DNA of 64,000 nt from an uncultured bacterium. Its GTDB lineage: Bacteria; Cyanobacteriota; Vampirovibrionia; Gastranaerophilales; Gastranaerophilaceae. The notes beneath the pieces are model-generated. The model made no database searches. It had not been told where the DNA came from and worked only from the letters and a program-made list of their open reading frames with translations. Below, one piece after another: positions 8,083 to 17,700 of this stretch. The stretch's first letter is position 1. Each line of letters begins with the position of its first letter. A program made the position numbers and the translations under genes. Location: positions 124,001-188,000 of the forward strand of contig CASEYJ010000004.1 of assembly GCA_949292175.1 (NCBI GenBank), read 5' to 3'.

Positions 8083-8382
8083 CTAAACAGATGCTTTTAC
8101 AGAAGCTTCCATGAACATAACTCTTAAGATATTGTCATTCAATCTTAATTGTCTTCTGAATTCAGCAACCTGATCAGCTGGTAAACTCAAAACAGCTGAG
8201 AAGAAGAATCCATCTCTGAAGTTTTGAATATCATAAGCTAATTTTTTTCTTCCAATTTTGTCAGTAGATTCAACTTTACCACCAAAATTTACGATATTTT
8301 CTTCAATTTTAGCGATTATTTTATCTACTTCTTCAGCATCCAAATTTGGCTTGAAGATAGTTAATAAATCATAATTTTTCAT
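8083..8382 (-). CDS. rpsF: Ribosomal protein S6
   Basis: A 99-residue S6 (MKNYDLLTIFKPNLDAEEV; KKLAYDIQNFRDGFFFSAVL) with the ferredoxin-like fold length typical of the family. It pairs with S18 on 16S rRNA. First gene of rpsF-ssb-orf68-rpsR, with a good AGGAG SD. Confidence 0.97.
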   Translation of the reverse strand: MKNYDLLTIFKPNLDAEEVDKIIAKIEENIVNFGGKVESTDKIGRKKLAYDIQNFRDGFFFSAVLSLPADQVAEFRRQLRLNDNILRVMFMEASVKASV

Positions 8383-8438
8383 ATCTATTTGTCTCCTTTA
8401 TAGTTTATGTACCGATTTTACCATGAAAAAACATATAA

Positions 8439-9272
8439 TTACAAGATATAATCTGCAACAAAACTATAATTTGCAGGACCGGTAAGGAATATATTTTTAT
8501 TTGTATCACCCTTAGAACCGCTCCACTCAACAAACACAGCACCTCCAAGCAAGTTAACTTTAATTTTACTTTCTGTTAAGTTATTTAAAATACAAGCGAC
8601 CTGAGATGCGCAAGCACCTGTTCCACAAGCCAAAGTGATTCCACAACCGCGTTCATAAACTCTCATATCTATCTCATTTCTTGAGACAACTTTTACAAAC
8701 TCAGTATTAGTTTTCTCAGGGAAATACTCGTGTTTTTCAATCACAGGACCATACTTAAGGGCATAATCCATAGGATTTTCATCAACAAAGATAACGCAAT
8801 GCGGATTTCCCATGGAAACAGGTGTAATTTCGAAAACCTTATCCAAAGCTTCAAGTTTTCTTTCACCCTTGAAAGGAATTTTACAATCCTCTAAAATAGG
8901 AACCCCCATATCTACCCTAACCATACCATCATCAAGAATTTCAGGTCTTATAACTCCTGCAAGGGTTTCAACTGAAAAAGTTTTTTTATCAACAAGCTTT
9001 TTGTCATAAACATACTTTGCAAAACATCTCATACCGTTACCACACATTTGCGCGGTTGAGCCATCTGAGTTGTAGAAATACCAACCGATATCAGTATTTG
9101 CGGTATTCGTATTAGGAATAATCATTCCATCTGCACCAACTCCGAAGTTTCTATCACAAACCTTTTTTGCAAGTTCACTCATCTCAAGTCCGCATTTTTC
9201 GAACTCAGAATAGTCAATTATTACAAAGTCATTGCCGCAACCCTGCATTTTTGTAAGTTTTATTGTCTTCAT
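8439..9272 (-). CDS. dapF: Diaminopimelate epimerase
   Basis: This 277-residue enzyme interconverts LL- and meso-diaminopimelate for lysine and peptidoglycan. Both catalytic cysteine motifs are present: STAQMCGNGMRCF and ITLACGTGACAS. The N-terminal MQGCGNDFVIIDY is also typical. Its ATG overlaps the ogt stop by four bases (ATGA), so the pair is translationally coupled. dapB (56644-57393) and a DapL-like gene (19267-20523) are elsewhere in the window. Confidence 0.97.
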   Translation of the reverse strand: MKTIKLTKMQGCGNDFVIIDYSEFEKCGLEMSELAKKVCDRNFGVGADGMIIPNTNTANTDIGWYFYNSDGSTAQMCGNGMRCFAKYVYDKKLVDKKTFSVETLAGVIRPEILDDGMVRVDMGVPILEDCKIPFKGERKLEALDKVFEITPVSMGNPHCVIFVDENPMDYALKYGPVIEKHEYFPEKTNTEFVKVVSRNEIDMRVYERGCGITLACGTGACASQVACILNNLTESKIKVNLLGGAVFVEWSGSKGDTNKNIFLTGPANYSFVADYIL

Positions 9273-9733
9273 AAGTTATTCCTCTCCAATTCAAGTAACT
9301 CTTGTTTTAAATCTAATCCTCCGGCGTATCCGACCAACTTGCCATTAATTCCGACAACTCTATGACAAGGGACTATTATTGCAATAGGATTTTTATTATT
9401 AGCCATTCCAACAGCCCTTGCGGCGTTCGGATTTCCAGTCATTTTGGCCAGTTCTTTGTATGAAATAGTTTTTCCATAAGGAATCTTTTGTAATTTACTC
9501 CATACAACTTGCTGAAACTCTGTTCCGGACGGTCTTAATTTTATATCAAAAGCCTTTCGCTTCCCGTTGAAATATTCTTCCAACTGCGTTTCAACTTCTG
9601 CGATTAAAGGGGTTCTTTCATAAATTCCACCTTCTAACGTTACCCTATTAAACCTCAATTCCAAAAGGCAAGTTTCATCGGCAACAATAGTAAAATCATA
9701 ACCTTTAATCTCGCAGTAATGGACATATTTCAT
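9269..9733 (-). CDS. ogt: Methylated-DNA-protein cysteine methyltransferase
   Basis: The 154-residue protein has the suicidal alkyl-acceptor motif IIVPCHRVVG and the helix-turn-helix that reaches into DNA (YGKTISYKELAKMTGNPNAARAVG). It removes alkyl groups from O6-alkylguanine by transfer to the Cys. It is the first gene of ogt-dapF. It has no SD; an extended -10 (TGATATAAT) ends six bases before the ATG, so a leaderless mRNA is predicted. The symbol could equally be ada-type or adaB. Confidence 0.94.
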   Translation of the reverse strand: MKYVHYCEIKGYDFTIVADETCLLELRFNRVTLEGGIYERTPLIAEVETQLEEYFNGKRKAFDIKLRPSGTEFQQVVWSKLQKIPYGKTISYKELAKMTGNPNAARAVGMANNKNPIAIIVPCHRVVGINGKLVGYAGGLDLKQELLELERNNL

Positions 9734-9739
9734 AGAATT

Positions 9740-9748
9740 ATTATATCA
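9740..9748 (-). promoter_or_regulatory. Extended -10, leaderless start of ogt
   Basis: On the minus strand TGATATAAT is followed by AATTCT and then ATG. The six-base gap puts the transcription start at the start codon. Confidence 0.7.
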
Positions 9749-9825
9749 CACAAAATTTAATTTTTGGACTACACTTAAACGCCAATAAAAAACCACGATT
9801 TTCAGTAATATTTTATGATAGATAC

Positions 9826-9853
9826 TTGCATTTTTTTCAAATTGTGGTATAGT
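9826..9853 (+). promoter_or_regulatory. Promoter of SNF2 gene
   Basis: TTGCAT (9826-9831), 16-base spacer, extended -10 TGGTATAGT ending at 9853. The leader of about 85 bases holds a hairpin (ATAGAT/ATCTAT) nested in AAGGGT/ACCCTT. Confidence 0.65.
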
Positions 9854-9944
9854 ATTATTGCTGATAAGGGTTTATAGATTTTAAACTATCTATGTTCGGC
9901 GTTACACCCTTAATTGTGTAGGAAAGAGATACTCAGAAAGATTA

Positions 9945-12900
9945 ATGAGTCCTGAAGAATTCAATTACAAATATATAAAAGAACATGCAAGTGCTGGAAG
10001 CTGGCGCAGAGGTTACGAGTACCACCTCAAGGATATGGTTTTTGATACCTACCCTGAGAAGAACTTTTATATGGGAAAAGTTAAGGGTAATTTTCAAGAC
10101 CATTACAATACTGACTTAATTTTTAAGAAAAACAAGGTTGAAGCACGCTGCAACTGCCCGTTAAAAGAAGAATGGTGCAAACACGCTGTTGCTGTTGCAC
10201 TGAAAGCTATTGACGAACACGCATACGAAGATTGGCTTGAGACAAAATTCGGAATTGAACCAAGCTTTCCTGATGAAAATACTGCGCTTACGGAAGAACC
10301 TGACGGAAGTTATATTTTCCACTTTAACCCTAAACGTAAAGCGAATTTCTTCTCAATACTTGTTCGTTCAAGAGAAACCGGTAAAATCGTACGCCAAATT
10401 GAAAATATTTTAAGAGCTTTAATTGAAGCACAAAAACAAAATCCTGATTTTGAACTAAACAATTCCCAAAAAGTTGAAATTGAAATCTTTAAACAATTAC
10501 TAATGATTTCAAGACAGGATAAAAAAGCCGGTTGGTACGATATTCCGATAACAAAATTTGGTCCGATGTTCTCGCTTTTAAAAATGGCTGACGAAGTTTT
10601 GGACGAAAAAACAAAAGAAAGATTAAAATTTGTTGATGAAGAGTGGAAGTTGGTACTTAACGTAAACTCATCACAAGGCGGAACAATATTACTGTCACTT
10701 GAATGGAAACGCCCTGACAAAGATGATGTTTATCCGCTTGAAGAAGTCAGATATTTTTCACGTCACCTAAAATGGGGCAGATACAAAAATATAATCTTCC
10801 CAACTAACATAGCAATGCAATCAATTCCGCAAAATATCCTAAAATCTTCATTTACGGATTTGAAAGATTCAGATGGCGGCAAGTTCATATACGAAGAACT
10901 TCCAAAATTAAGAGAAATAATGGAAGTTAATATTGATGAAAGCATTTCTAAACTTATGCTTGAAGAACGCCCTCCGCTAAATATAGTGACACTTGGTATA
11001 GACTATGACCAATCACTGAAAGCTGAATTAGAATTTGAATATGATGGAGTAAAAGTTCCATTTTCTAAACAAGCGGACAAATCTCCATATATTTCAGTAA
11101 AAAAACAAGGTGAAGACTTTGTATATTGGATAAAAAGGAACTTTAAACATGAACAGGAAGCTTACAATATGCTTCTTGCCTGCAGATTTGTTCCAATGCA
11201 AACAAATAACCTTGCATTAGAAAAAGAAAATGCAATTGATTTTTACAATTACTACATAAAACAAGCAGGAGAAGGATGGAAATTCGTAGAAAAAGACGAC
11301 ATGAATTTCTTTAAACTTATGGATTCTCCGTTCAGGCTATGTGCAAAAATTGACTTCTCTGAAGAGTCTCAGGACAGTTTTGAAGTCCAACTTTACGGAC
11401 AAGCAGGAGAAGAAATCATTGATTTTGATGAAATATATGACACAATCCAAAGCGGGGAAAAATATTCAAGAATTAGAAGCTTAGGATTCGTTGAATTTCC
11501 TGCCCAAGATATATACGCAATGATGAGAGCCTTCAATTCTTTTGACGTATACAGAAATGATGAGAACAAATTTATCGTAAAAACTTACCGTGCAGGTCTT
11601 TTATCAGAACTTAAAAACCTCAATATTGAACTTGTATTAAGTGACAGATTTAAAAAGTTCTGGGAACAGATTTCAACATTCTCACCTGATGAAGACTTAG
11701 AGTTACCGTCAGGAGCAACTGCAGAATTCAGAGAATATCAGCTTAAAGGATACGGATGGTTGTGGTTCTTATACAAGTACGGCTTGAACGGAATTCTTGC
11801 TGATGATATGGGTCTTGGTAAAACACTACAAGCCTTGACAGTTCTGCAAAAAGCTAAAGAAGTTGACGGAGCTATGCCAACATTGGTAATTTGTCCGACA
11901 ACTGTTGTGTTTAACTGGGAAACTGAAATCCAAAAGTTTGCACCTGAGTTAAGCTGTCTAAAACTTTCAGGAACGGAAAGACGCAGCTTATTCAAGGAAA
12001 TTCCAAATTACGATGTAATCATAACAAGTTACGCTCTTATAAGACGTGATATAAACAAATTAAAAGACATCAATTTCAGATACGTAATTCTTGATGAATC
12101 ACAAAATATCAAAAATGCGATGTCACAAACGGCACAAGCTGTTAAAAGCCTTACGGCAACCCACAAACTTGCGCTATCAGGTACGCCGATAGAAAATAAA
12201 CTTGAGGAACTTTGGTCAGTATTTGACTTCCTTATGCCCGGATTTTTGCTGTCGGCTGCGGAATTTAATTCCAGATACGTAAATCCTATTATGGAACGTC
12301 AAGACAAAACAGTTGAAAAACGTTTAAAATTACAAATTTATCCGTTTATTCTACGTCGTATGAAACGTGATGTTGCGAAAGATTTGCCGGATAAAGTTGA
12401 AAACATTGCATACTGTGAACTTACAGATGAACAAAAAGACTTCTATCTACAAGTTCTTGACAGTACCAAAGAAGAATTATTCAAGAGTATCGAACAGAAC
12501 GGGCTTGAAAAGAGCAGATTGTCAATCTTCTCAGCACTTCTTAGATTACGTCAAATATGCTGTCACCCAAGACTTTACGACAAAGAAAATGTTAAACACA
12601 TTATGTCTTCGGGTAAATTTGAAAAACTCAAGGTTCTTCTTGAAGAAATTATTTCGGAAGGTCACAGAGTCTTATTATTCAGCCAGTTCGTAAATATGCT
12701 TGACATCATAAAAGGATGGCTCGAAAGAGAAGGTATTGAATATGAGTACCTTACAGGTAAAACAAAGGACAGACAGGCTGCGGTTGAAAGATTTAATAAC
12801 AGTAAAATTCCGATATTCCTAATTAGTTTGAAAGCCGGCGGAACAGGTTTGAACCTTACGGGTGCAGATTATGTAATCCATTACGACCCATGGTGGAACC

Positions 12901-13118
12901 CTGCTGTTGAAGATCAGGCGACAGACCGAGCTTACCGTATCGGACAAACTAAGAAAGTATTCGTGTACAGACTTATCACAAAAAATACTGTTGAAGAAAA
13001 AATTCAAAAACTTAAAACTGTTAAAAGAAACCTTGTTGACAGCGTAATTTCAGTTGATAGAAACATAGTTAAGTCACTTACAATGGACGATATCAGGGAT
13101 ATCTTCTCTGTTGACTAA
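9945..13118 (+). CDS. SWIM-zinc-finger SNF2 family helicase
   Basis: The 1057-residue protein begins with a SWIM zinc finger (Cys69, Cys71, Cys78, His80; CNCPLKEEWCKH). It ends with a full SNF2 ATPase: Walker A DDMGLGKT (about 618-625), DESQ box, SGTPIENKLEELWS, and the C-terminal lobe with LFSQFVNML, KAGGTGLNLTGADYV and DQATDRAYRIGQ. These proteins use ATP to translocate on double-stranded DNA and remodel protein-DNA complexes; bacterial members (RapA/HepA-like) act on transcription or repair. The central 300 residues are family-specific. It heads a plus-strand run with a PC4-like gene and priA. Confidence 0.93.
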   Translation: MSPEEFNYKYIKEHASAGSWRRGYEYHLKDMVFDTYPEKNFYMGKVKGNFQDHYNTDLIFKKNKVEARCNCPLKEEWCKHAVAVALKAIDEHAYEDWLETKFGIEPSFPDENTALTEEPDGSYIFHFNPKRKANFFSILVRSRETGKIVRQIENILRALIEAQKQNPDFELNNSQKVEIEIFKQLLMISRQDKKAGWYDIPITKFGPMFSLLKMADEVLDEKTKERLKFVDEEWKLVLNVNSSQGGTILLSLEWKRPDKDDVYPLEEVRYFSRHLKWGRYKNIIFPTNIAMQSIPQNILKSSFTDLKDSDGGKFIYEELPKLREIMEVNIDESISKLMLEERPPLNIVTLGIDYDQSLKAELEFEYDGVKVPFSKQADKSPYISVKKQGEDFVYWIKRNFKHEQEAYNMLLACRFVPMQTNNLALEKENAIDFYNYYIKQAGEGWKFVEKDDMNFFKLMDSPFRLCAKIDFSEESQDSFEVQLYGQAGEEIIDFDEIYDTIQSGEKYSRIRSLGFVEFPAQDIYAMMRAFNSFDVYRNDENKFIVKTYRAGLLSELKNLNIELVLSDRFKKFWEQISTFSPDEDLELPSGATAEFREYQLKGYGWLWFLYKYGLNGILADDMGLGKTLQALTVLQKAKEVDGAMPTLVICPTTVVFNWETEIQKFAPELSCLKLSGTERRSLFKEIPNYDVIITSYALIRRDINKLKDINFRYVILDESQNIKNAMSQTAQAVKSLTATHKLALSGTPIENKLEELWSVFDFLMPGFLLSAAEFNSRYVNPIMERQDKTVEKRLKLQIYPFILRRMKRDVAKDLPDKVENIAYCELTDEQKDFYLQVLDSTKEELFKSIEQNGLEKSRLSIFSALLRLRQICCHPRLYDKENVKHIMSSGKFEKLKVLLEEIISEGHRVLLFSQFVNMLDIIKGWLEREGIEYEYLTGKTKDRQAAVERFNNSKIPIFLISLKAGGTGLNLTGADYVIHYDPWWNPAVEDQATDRAYRIGQTKKVFVYRLITKNTVEEKIQKLKTVKRNLVDSVISVDRNIVKSLTMDDIRDIFSVD

Positions 13119-13205
13119 AAATAATTTAGCTCAAGTTTTAAATTATTCCCTGCTAATATTTGTGTTATGATTAAACAGTAACATGTTTAGTTAAGGAGAG
13201 AAATA

Positions 13206-13436
13206 ATGGCTGATGCAAAAATTTTGGCAACTATTGAGAGAAGTGAAACAGAACAATTACAGATTTCTGTCAGCGAATATAAGGGCAGAAGTTATTTGAA
13301 TATGAGAATATTTTACACAACTGATGACGGTGCAACTTGGCTTCCTACAAAAAAAGGTGTAACTTTCTCACCGGATCAATTAGACTTGTTGTCAGAAGCA
13401 ATTGAAGAAGCAAAAAAAGAATTTATGGCAGAATAA
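13206..13436 (+). CDS. PC4-like (YdbC-type) DNA-binding protein
   Basis: The 76-residue protein matches the PC4/Sub1 coactivator fold seen in bacterial YdbC: beta strands (LQISVSEYKGRSYLNMRIFY), the signature WLPTKKGVTFSPDQLDLLSEAI and a C-terminal helix. Such proteins dimerise and bind single-stranded DNA. It has a strong AAGGAG SD and sits 22 bases before priA, pointing to a role at unwound DNA. A weak extended -10 (TGTTATGAT, 13163-13171) may give it its own promoter. Confidence 0.85.
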   Translation: MADAKILATIERSETEQLQISVSEYKGRSYLNMRIFYTTDDGATWLPTKKGVTFSPDQLDLLSEAIEEAKKEFMAE

Positions 13437-13458
13437 TAAGTGAGGAACGGCAAGAAGT

Positions 13459-15753
13459 ATGAGTGACAATAAATTATTCGATACATCGCTTTTTGCCGAC
13501 CAAAACTTTCCGAAATATGCTCTGGCCCTCGTAAATATAAAAGGCCTTGGAGTCAAGACATTCAGTTATTTAATCCCTGATGAAATGAAAGATAAAATTA
13601 AAATTGGACAAGCAATTTTAGTTCCTTTCGGGCGTCAGGGATTAATTAATGCTTTTTGTGTCGGATTTTCAGATTATTTGCCCGGGGATTTTAAGGTCAA
13701 AAAAATTAATAAAATTCTCGATGAAACTCCTCTGTTTTCACTGGATTATTTAAAACTCCTTGAATGGGTTGCGAACTACTATTGCTGCGATTTAGTGACA
13801 GTTTTGAATGCTGCTATCCCGATGAAACTTATTGAAAAAGCTTCAAAAACAGAACAGATTATTGAATTTATTAAATTTGACGGCGCAACAAAAAGGCAAA
13901 CAGCAATTTTAGAGATGTTGCAAAAAATGGGGAAAACACCACTTATTGCATTCGAAAAACTTGCTCAAACAACACGTGCAACGATAAAAAAGCTTGAAAC
14001 ACTTGGTTGTGTAGCCATTACAGAAGAAGAAATATACAGAAACCCGCTCGACATACTTAGAATAGAAACGACAGAACCTTTATTTGAGCTTGAAGCTGAA
14101 CAAAAAACAGCATACGAAGGAATAAAAAAATCCATAGAAGGGTACACAAAATTCAAAGAAGAATCAGATGAAGATACGGTTATTCCACCACTGACAATGC
14201 TTTTACACGGTGTAACCGCATCAGGAAAAACAGAAGTCTACTTTAAACTTATTGACGACTGTATTAAATCCGGAAAAAATGTTCTATTTCTGGTGCCTGA
14301 AATAGCTTTGGCATCACAACTAACAAAACGCTTAGCCAAAAAATTTGGGACACGAGATGTTGCTATTTGGCACAGCAGCATATCAGAAGGTGAAAGATAT
14401 GACGTGTGGCAAAGGCTATATCAGAACGACATAAAAATTCTTGCAGGCGCAAGATCTGCTGTGTTTGCACCACTTAAAGATATAGGCTTAATTATCATAG
14501 ATGAAGAACACGAAGGAGCATATAAACAAACTAATCCTGCACCACGTTATGATGCGAAGGTTGTAGCGCAAAAGCTTGCAGAATTTCACAATTGCCCGCT
14601 ACTTTTAGGTTCTGCGACACCTGATATTTCTGTATATTATAGGGCGCTTAATTCAGGGCAGCTTTTTGAGATGAAACACAGGTACAGAAATGCACCAATT
14701 GCCCCTGTAACTGTTATAAATATGCAGGAACACACCAGAGCTTCATATAAAAACGTTATCTCAAAACCGCTGCAAACAGCAATTCAAGAAACACTTGATA
14801 ACAAACAACAAGTAATTCTGCTGATAAACAGAAGGGGATTTGCAACATTCACGCAATGTCAGGCCTGCGGTCATGTAATAGAATGCCCGAATTGTGCAAT
14901 TCCAATGATATGGCACTCTAAAGATAAACATTTAAAATGCCACTACTGTAACCACATTGAGTATTTTCCTGATACCTGCCCCGAATGCGGCTCTGATGCC
15001 TTAAAAATCAGCGGAACAGGAACTCAAAAAATTGAACAGTACGTTCAAGAACTTTTCCCTGAAAACAAGGTTGAAAGAATAGACAGTGACGTTTTGGTAA
15101 GAAAAGGAGAACACATAAGACTTTTAGAACGTTTTCAAAAAGGGGATATCGATATCTTAGTTGGAACCCAGATGATTGCCAAAGGACTTGATAATCCAAA
15201 CGTTACGTTAGTTGGCGTAATCTCTGCCGATGCAAGCTTTAACCTTCCTGATTTTCGATCATCAGAAAGAGGTTTTCAGCTTTTAACTCAGGTTGCAGGA
15301 CGTGCAGGGAGAGGAGAATTTACGGGAAGAGTATTTTTCCAAACTTATAACCCTGAATTCTATGCTCTCGAAAGTGCAAAATCTCAAAATTACAGAGAAT
15401 TTTACGAAAAAGAAATTATTGCACGAGAAGAATTTGATTACCCGCCATATAGTAAAATTGTTCGCTTGATTATTAGTTCTATGAACAACTTTAGGGCGGA
15501 AAAAGCAGCAAGCGAAATTGCATTAAGTCTTTGTACGATAATTGAAAAATACGGGATTTCAGAAAGATTGGAAGTCCTTGGCCCAAGTCCTTGTGTAATT
15601 GAGCGTATAAATAGTTATTACAGATTCCAAATTATTATAAAAAATAAACTTGACGTGAAAGGTCACCAATTTATTTCAAGCTTTTTAGGCAAGATTACAA
15701 TGCCAAAAGATGTTAAACTAGCGGTAGATGTTGATCCTTTGGATATTTTATAA
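13459..15753 (+). CDS. priA: Primosomal replication restart helicase PriA
   Basis: A 764-residue superfamily 2 helicase with an N-terminal 3'-DNA-binding domain (ALVNIKGLGVKTFSYLIP), Walker A (HGVTASGKTEVY), DEEH box and paired zinc-binding cysteine motifs inserted in the helicase core (CQACG, CPNC, CHYC, CPECG). QVAGRAGRGEF is helicase motif VI. It reloads the replisome at stalled forks and interacts with SSB, whose acidic tip is present in the window. It is convergent with the response regulator, the two stop codons being one base apart. Confidence 0.97.
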   Translation: MSDNKLFDTSLFADQNFPKYALALVNIKGLGVKTFSYLIPDEMKDKIKIGQAILVPFGRQGLINAFCVGFSDYLPGDFKVKKINKILDETPLFSLDYLKLLEWVANYYCCDLVTVLNAAIPMKLIEKASKTEQIIEFIKFDGATKRQTAILEMLQKMGKTPLIAFEKLAQTTRATIKKLETLGCVAITEEEIYRNPLDILRIETTEPLFELEAEQKTAYEGIKKSIEGYTKFKEESDEDTVIPPLTMLLHGVTASGKTEVYFKLIDDCIKSGKNVLFLVPEIALASQLTKRLAKKFGTRDVAIWHSSISEGERYDVWQRLYQNDIKILAGARSAVFAPLKDIGLIIIDEEHEGAYKQTNPAPRYDAKVVAQKLAEFHNCPLLLGSATPDISVYYRALNSGQLFEMKHRYRNAPIAPVTVINMQEHTRASYKNVISKPLQTAIQETLDNKQQVILLINRRGFATFTQCQACGHVIECPNCAIPMIWHSKDKHLKCHYCNHIEYFPDTCPECGSDALKISGTGTQKIEQYVQELFPENKVERIDSDVLVRKGEHIRLLERFQKGDIDILVGTQMIAKGLDNPNVTLVGVISADASFNLPDFRSSERGFQLLTQVAGRAGRGEFTGRVFFQTYNPEFYALESAKSQNYREFYEKEIIAREEFDYPPYSKIVRLIISSMNNFRAEKAASEIALSLCTIIEKYGISERLEVLGPSPCVIERINSYYRFQIIIKNKLDVKGHQFISSFLGKITMPKDVKLAVDVDPLDIL

Positions 15754-15754
15754 A

Positions 15755-16450
15755 CTAAATACTAAATTTATACCCGCCACCGTATATTGTTTCAATATAC
15801 TTTTTGCCTTCAGAAATTTTATCAAGTTTTGTTCTCAAGTGCCTAATATGAACTCTGATAGTTTCGATATCATCATCAGGCGAGTATCCCCAAATATCTT
15901 TTAAAAGCTGTGCAGAGGATACCATATTCCCATGGTTTTGGAACAGCAAGTTAAGAATATCAAATTCTATTGGGGTTAACTTTGCAACTTTTTCATTGAT
16001 TTTGACGCTATACGTCTCAGGCAGTAAAGTAACTTCTCCAAGTGTTAAAATTTCTCTCGTTGATGCAGATTTCGGGATTTGGTTAGTACGCTTCAAAAGA
16101 GCTCTGACACGAACCTTCAACTCTTCCATCTCAAAAGGCTTCACCAAATAGTCATCTACCCCAATATTAAAACCGTTAACCTTATCATTCAATTGAGATA
16201 AAGCTGTCAACATCAAGATTGGAATATCTTTTGTTTCATCATTCTTTCTAATACGCTGAGCTACCGTAAAACCATCAACCTCAGGCATCATAACATCCAG
16301 TACAACAAGAGAAGGAAGCTCTTGCTTACACAATGCAAAACCCTTAATTCCGTCAAAAGCTTGTATAACCTGATGCCCCTCTAATTCAAGGTTAACTTTT
16401 ATAAGTTCATTAATAGCCGTGTCATCATCTATAACCAAAATTTTACTCAT
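15755..16450 (-). CDS. OmpR/PhoB-type response regulator
   Basis: The 231-residue regulator has a receiver domain (acidic IDDD at 7-10, phospho-acceptor Asp52 in VVLDVMMPEVDG, Lys in YLVKPFE) and a winged-helix DNA-binding domain ending YGGGYKFSI. No histidine kinase is near, so it is an orphan here. Its size and sequence fit the group that includes cyanobacterial RpaB, but I cannot assign orthology. A -10 (TACAAT) ends six bases before the ATG with no usable SD. Confidence 0.93.
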   Translation of the reverse strand: MSKILVIDDDTAINELIKVNLELEGHQVIQAFDGIKGFALCKQELPSLVVLDVMMPEVDGFTVAQRIRKNDETKDIPILMLTALSQLNDKVNGFNIGVDDYLVKPFEMEELKVRVRALLKRTNQIPKSASTREILTLGEVTLLPETYSVKINEKVAKLTPIEFDILNLLFQNHGNMVSSAQLLKDIWGYSPDDDIETIRVHIRHLRTKLDKISEGKKYIETIYGGGYKFSI

Positions 16451-16456
16451 AGCTTA

Positions 16457-16462
16457 ATTGTA
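16457..16462 (-). promoter_or_regulatory. -10 element, leaderless start of response regulator
   Basis: TACAAT then TAAGCT then ATG on the minus strand; six-base gap, no SD. Confidence 0.55.
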
Positions 16463-16685
16463 TGATTAAAATATTTTTTTTGAAGTAGATATCCATACAA
16501 AGTTTAATAAATCTTAATAAAAATAGTTCTCTCGAATGATGTATCAATAGGGGTTATAGGGCATATTGAAGTAAAAGATTTTGTAATAAAAAAAATTTTA
16601 AGTGTAAAATTTACAAAATTTTTGGTTTTTATTGTAATATGTAATAGCGAAAGCAAATTTTGTAGGTAAATATACATTGTATAAA

Positions 16686-16702
16686 AGGAGGCACATGAAT
16701 TG
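16686..16702 (+). promoter_or_regulatory. SD and TTG start of speD
   Basis: AGGAGG (16686-16691) stands eight bases before TTG (16700). An ATG at 16695 is only three bases from the SD and opens a five-codon frame (MNWQ, stop), so TTG is the real start. The mini-frame overlaps it. Confidence 0.75.
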
Positions 16703-17152
16703 GCAATAACTTCACCATTTACAGCGTTTGAAAACGGAAAAAAAGAAATCCATTTAGGACAACACGTACTAGCAGAATTTTTTGATTGCGACCCCAACAT
16801 TTTAAATAGCATTGATAAAGTAGAAAAGTATATGGTAGACGCAGCATTAGAATGTGGAGCTACTATTGTTCAAAAATGTTTCCATATGTTTAATCCATAT
16901 GGAGTTTCAGGTGTAGTTATTATTTCAGAAAGCCACCTTGCAATTCATACTTGGCCGGAACTTGGATATGCGGCAGTAGATTTGTTTACTTGCGGCGACA
17001 AGTGCGACCCGAAAGTGTCTTATGAATTTTTGAAGAGAAAATTCAACTCTAAAAAGGCAACTTTCACAGAATTGAAACGCGGTATCATTGACGAAGCAAC
17101 AATGAAAGTCATGGAAAAACCGTTCGAAATCATGCAAGAATCAATTGATTAA
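16700..17152 (+). CDS. speD: S-adenosylmethionine decarboxylase proenzyme
   Basis: The 150-residue proenzyme is the short prokaryotic class (about 120-150 residues). The self-cleavage site is the Glu-Ser of ISESHLAIHTWPELGY; the Ser becomes the pyruvoyl cofactor. FTCGDKCDP supplies the conserved Cys. It makes decarboxylated SAM, the aminopropyl donor for spermidine. No spermidine synthase gene is in the window. The start is TTG, chosen because it has ideal spacing from AGGAGG. A terminator separates it from panD. Confidence 0.95.
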   Translation: MAITSPFTAFENGKKEIHLGQHVLAEFFDCDPNILNSIDKVEKYMVDAALECGATIVQKCFHMFNPYGVSGVVIISESHLAIHTWPELGYAAVDLFTCGDKCDPKVSYEFLKRKFNSKKATFTELKRGIIDEATMKVMEKPFEIMQESID

Positions 17153-17170
17153 TAATAATTAAAAAAACTT

Positions 17171-17208
17171 AAAAATACGATGGTCTAAATTGGGCATCGT
17201 ATTTTTTT
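17171..17208 (+). terminator. Terminator of speD
   Basis: AAAATACGATG (17172-17182) pairs with CATCGTATTTT (17195-17205) and runs into T. Confidence 0.85.
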
Positions 17209-17238
17209 GTGATAAAATGTTACGTGAGGAAAGAGAAG

Positions 17239-17595
17239 ATGTTACAAGAATTTTTATTTTCAAAAATACATAGAGCGACAGTTACTGACGCTAATTTAAA
17301 CTACGTCGGCTCAATAACTATTGATGAAGAACTTATGAAAGCCGCTAAAATTAGAGAATGGCAAAAAGTTGATATTCTCGACATAAACAATGGAGAAAGG
17401 TTCCAAACATACGTAATAAAAGGTGAACCAGCATCAGGATGTATATGCTTAAATGGAGCAGCGGCAAGAAAAGTTCAACCAGGAGACAAGGTTATCATTA
17501 TATCTTACGCTTACCTTGAAGCAAAAGAAATTGAAACTCATACTCCAACAATCGTTATGGTTGACGAAAAGAACAAAATTACTAATCAACATTAA
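17239..17595 (+). CDS. panD: Aspartate 1-decarboxylase proenzyme
   Basis: The 118-residue PanD begins [20 protein letters not shown], the normal family N-terminus; an in-frame upstream start at 17209 would add ten unrelated residues and lacks an SD, while GAGGA stands eight bases before 17239. Cleavage at Gly-Ser of YVGSITID creates the pyruvoyl group. It makes beta-alanine for pantothenate; panC and panB are at 52-54 kb. [20 protein letters not shown] is also typical. Confidence 0.96.
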   Translation: MLQEFLFSKIHRATVTDANLNYVGSITIDEELMKAAKIREWQKVDILDINNGERFQTYVIKGEPASGCICLNGAAARKVQPGDKVIIISYAYLEAKEIETHTPTIVMVDEKNKITNQH

Positions 17596-17600
17596 TAAAA

Positions 17601-17628
17601 AAAAGAGACCTGATTAGGTCTCTTTTTT
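17601..17628 (+). terminator. Terminator of panD
   Basis: AAAAGAGACCT pairs with AGGTCTCTTTT around GATT, then a T-run. Confidence 0.88.
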
Positions 17629-17664
17629 ATTGGAAAATTTAAATAAAATTATTTATTTAGTAAA

Positions 17665-17694
17665 TTGACTTTAAAGCTAAATTTTTGATATAAT
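17665..17694 (+). promoter_or_regulatory. Promoter and leaderless start of mlaE
   Basis: TTGACT (17665-17670), 18-base spacer, extended -10 TGATATAAT ending at 17694, then six bases and the ATG. AGGA abuts the ATG, too close to act as an SD. Confidence 0.8.
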
Positions 17695-17700
17695 TTAGGA

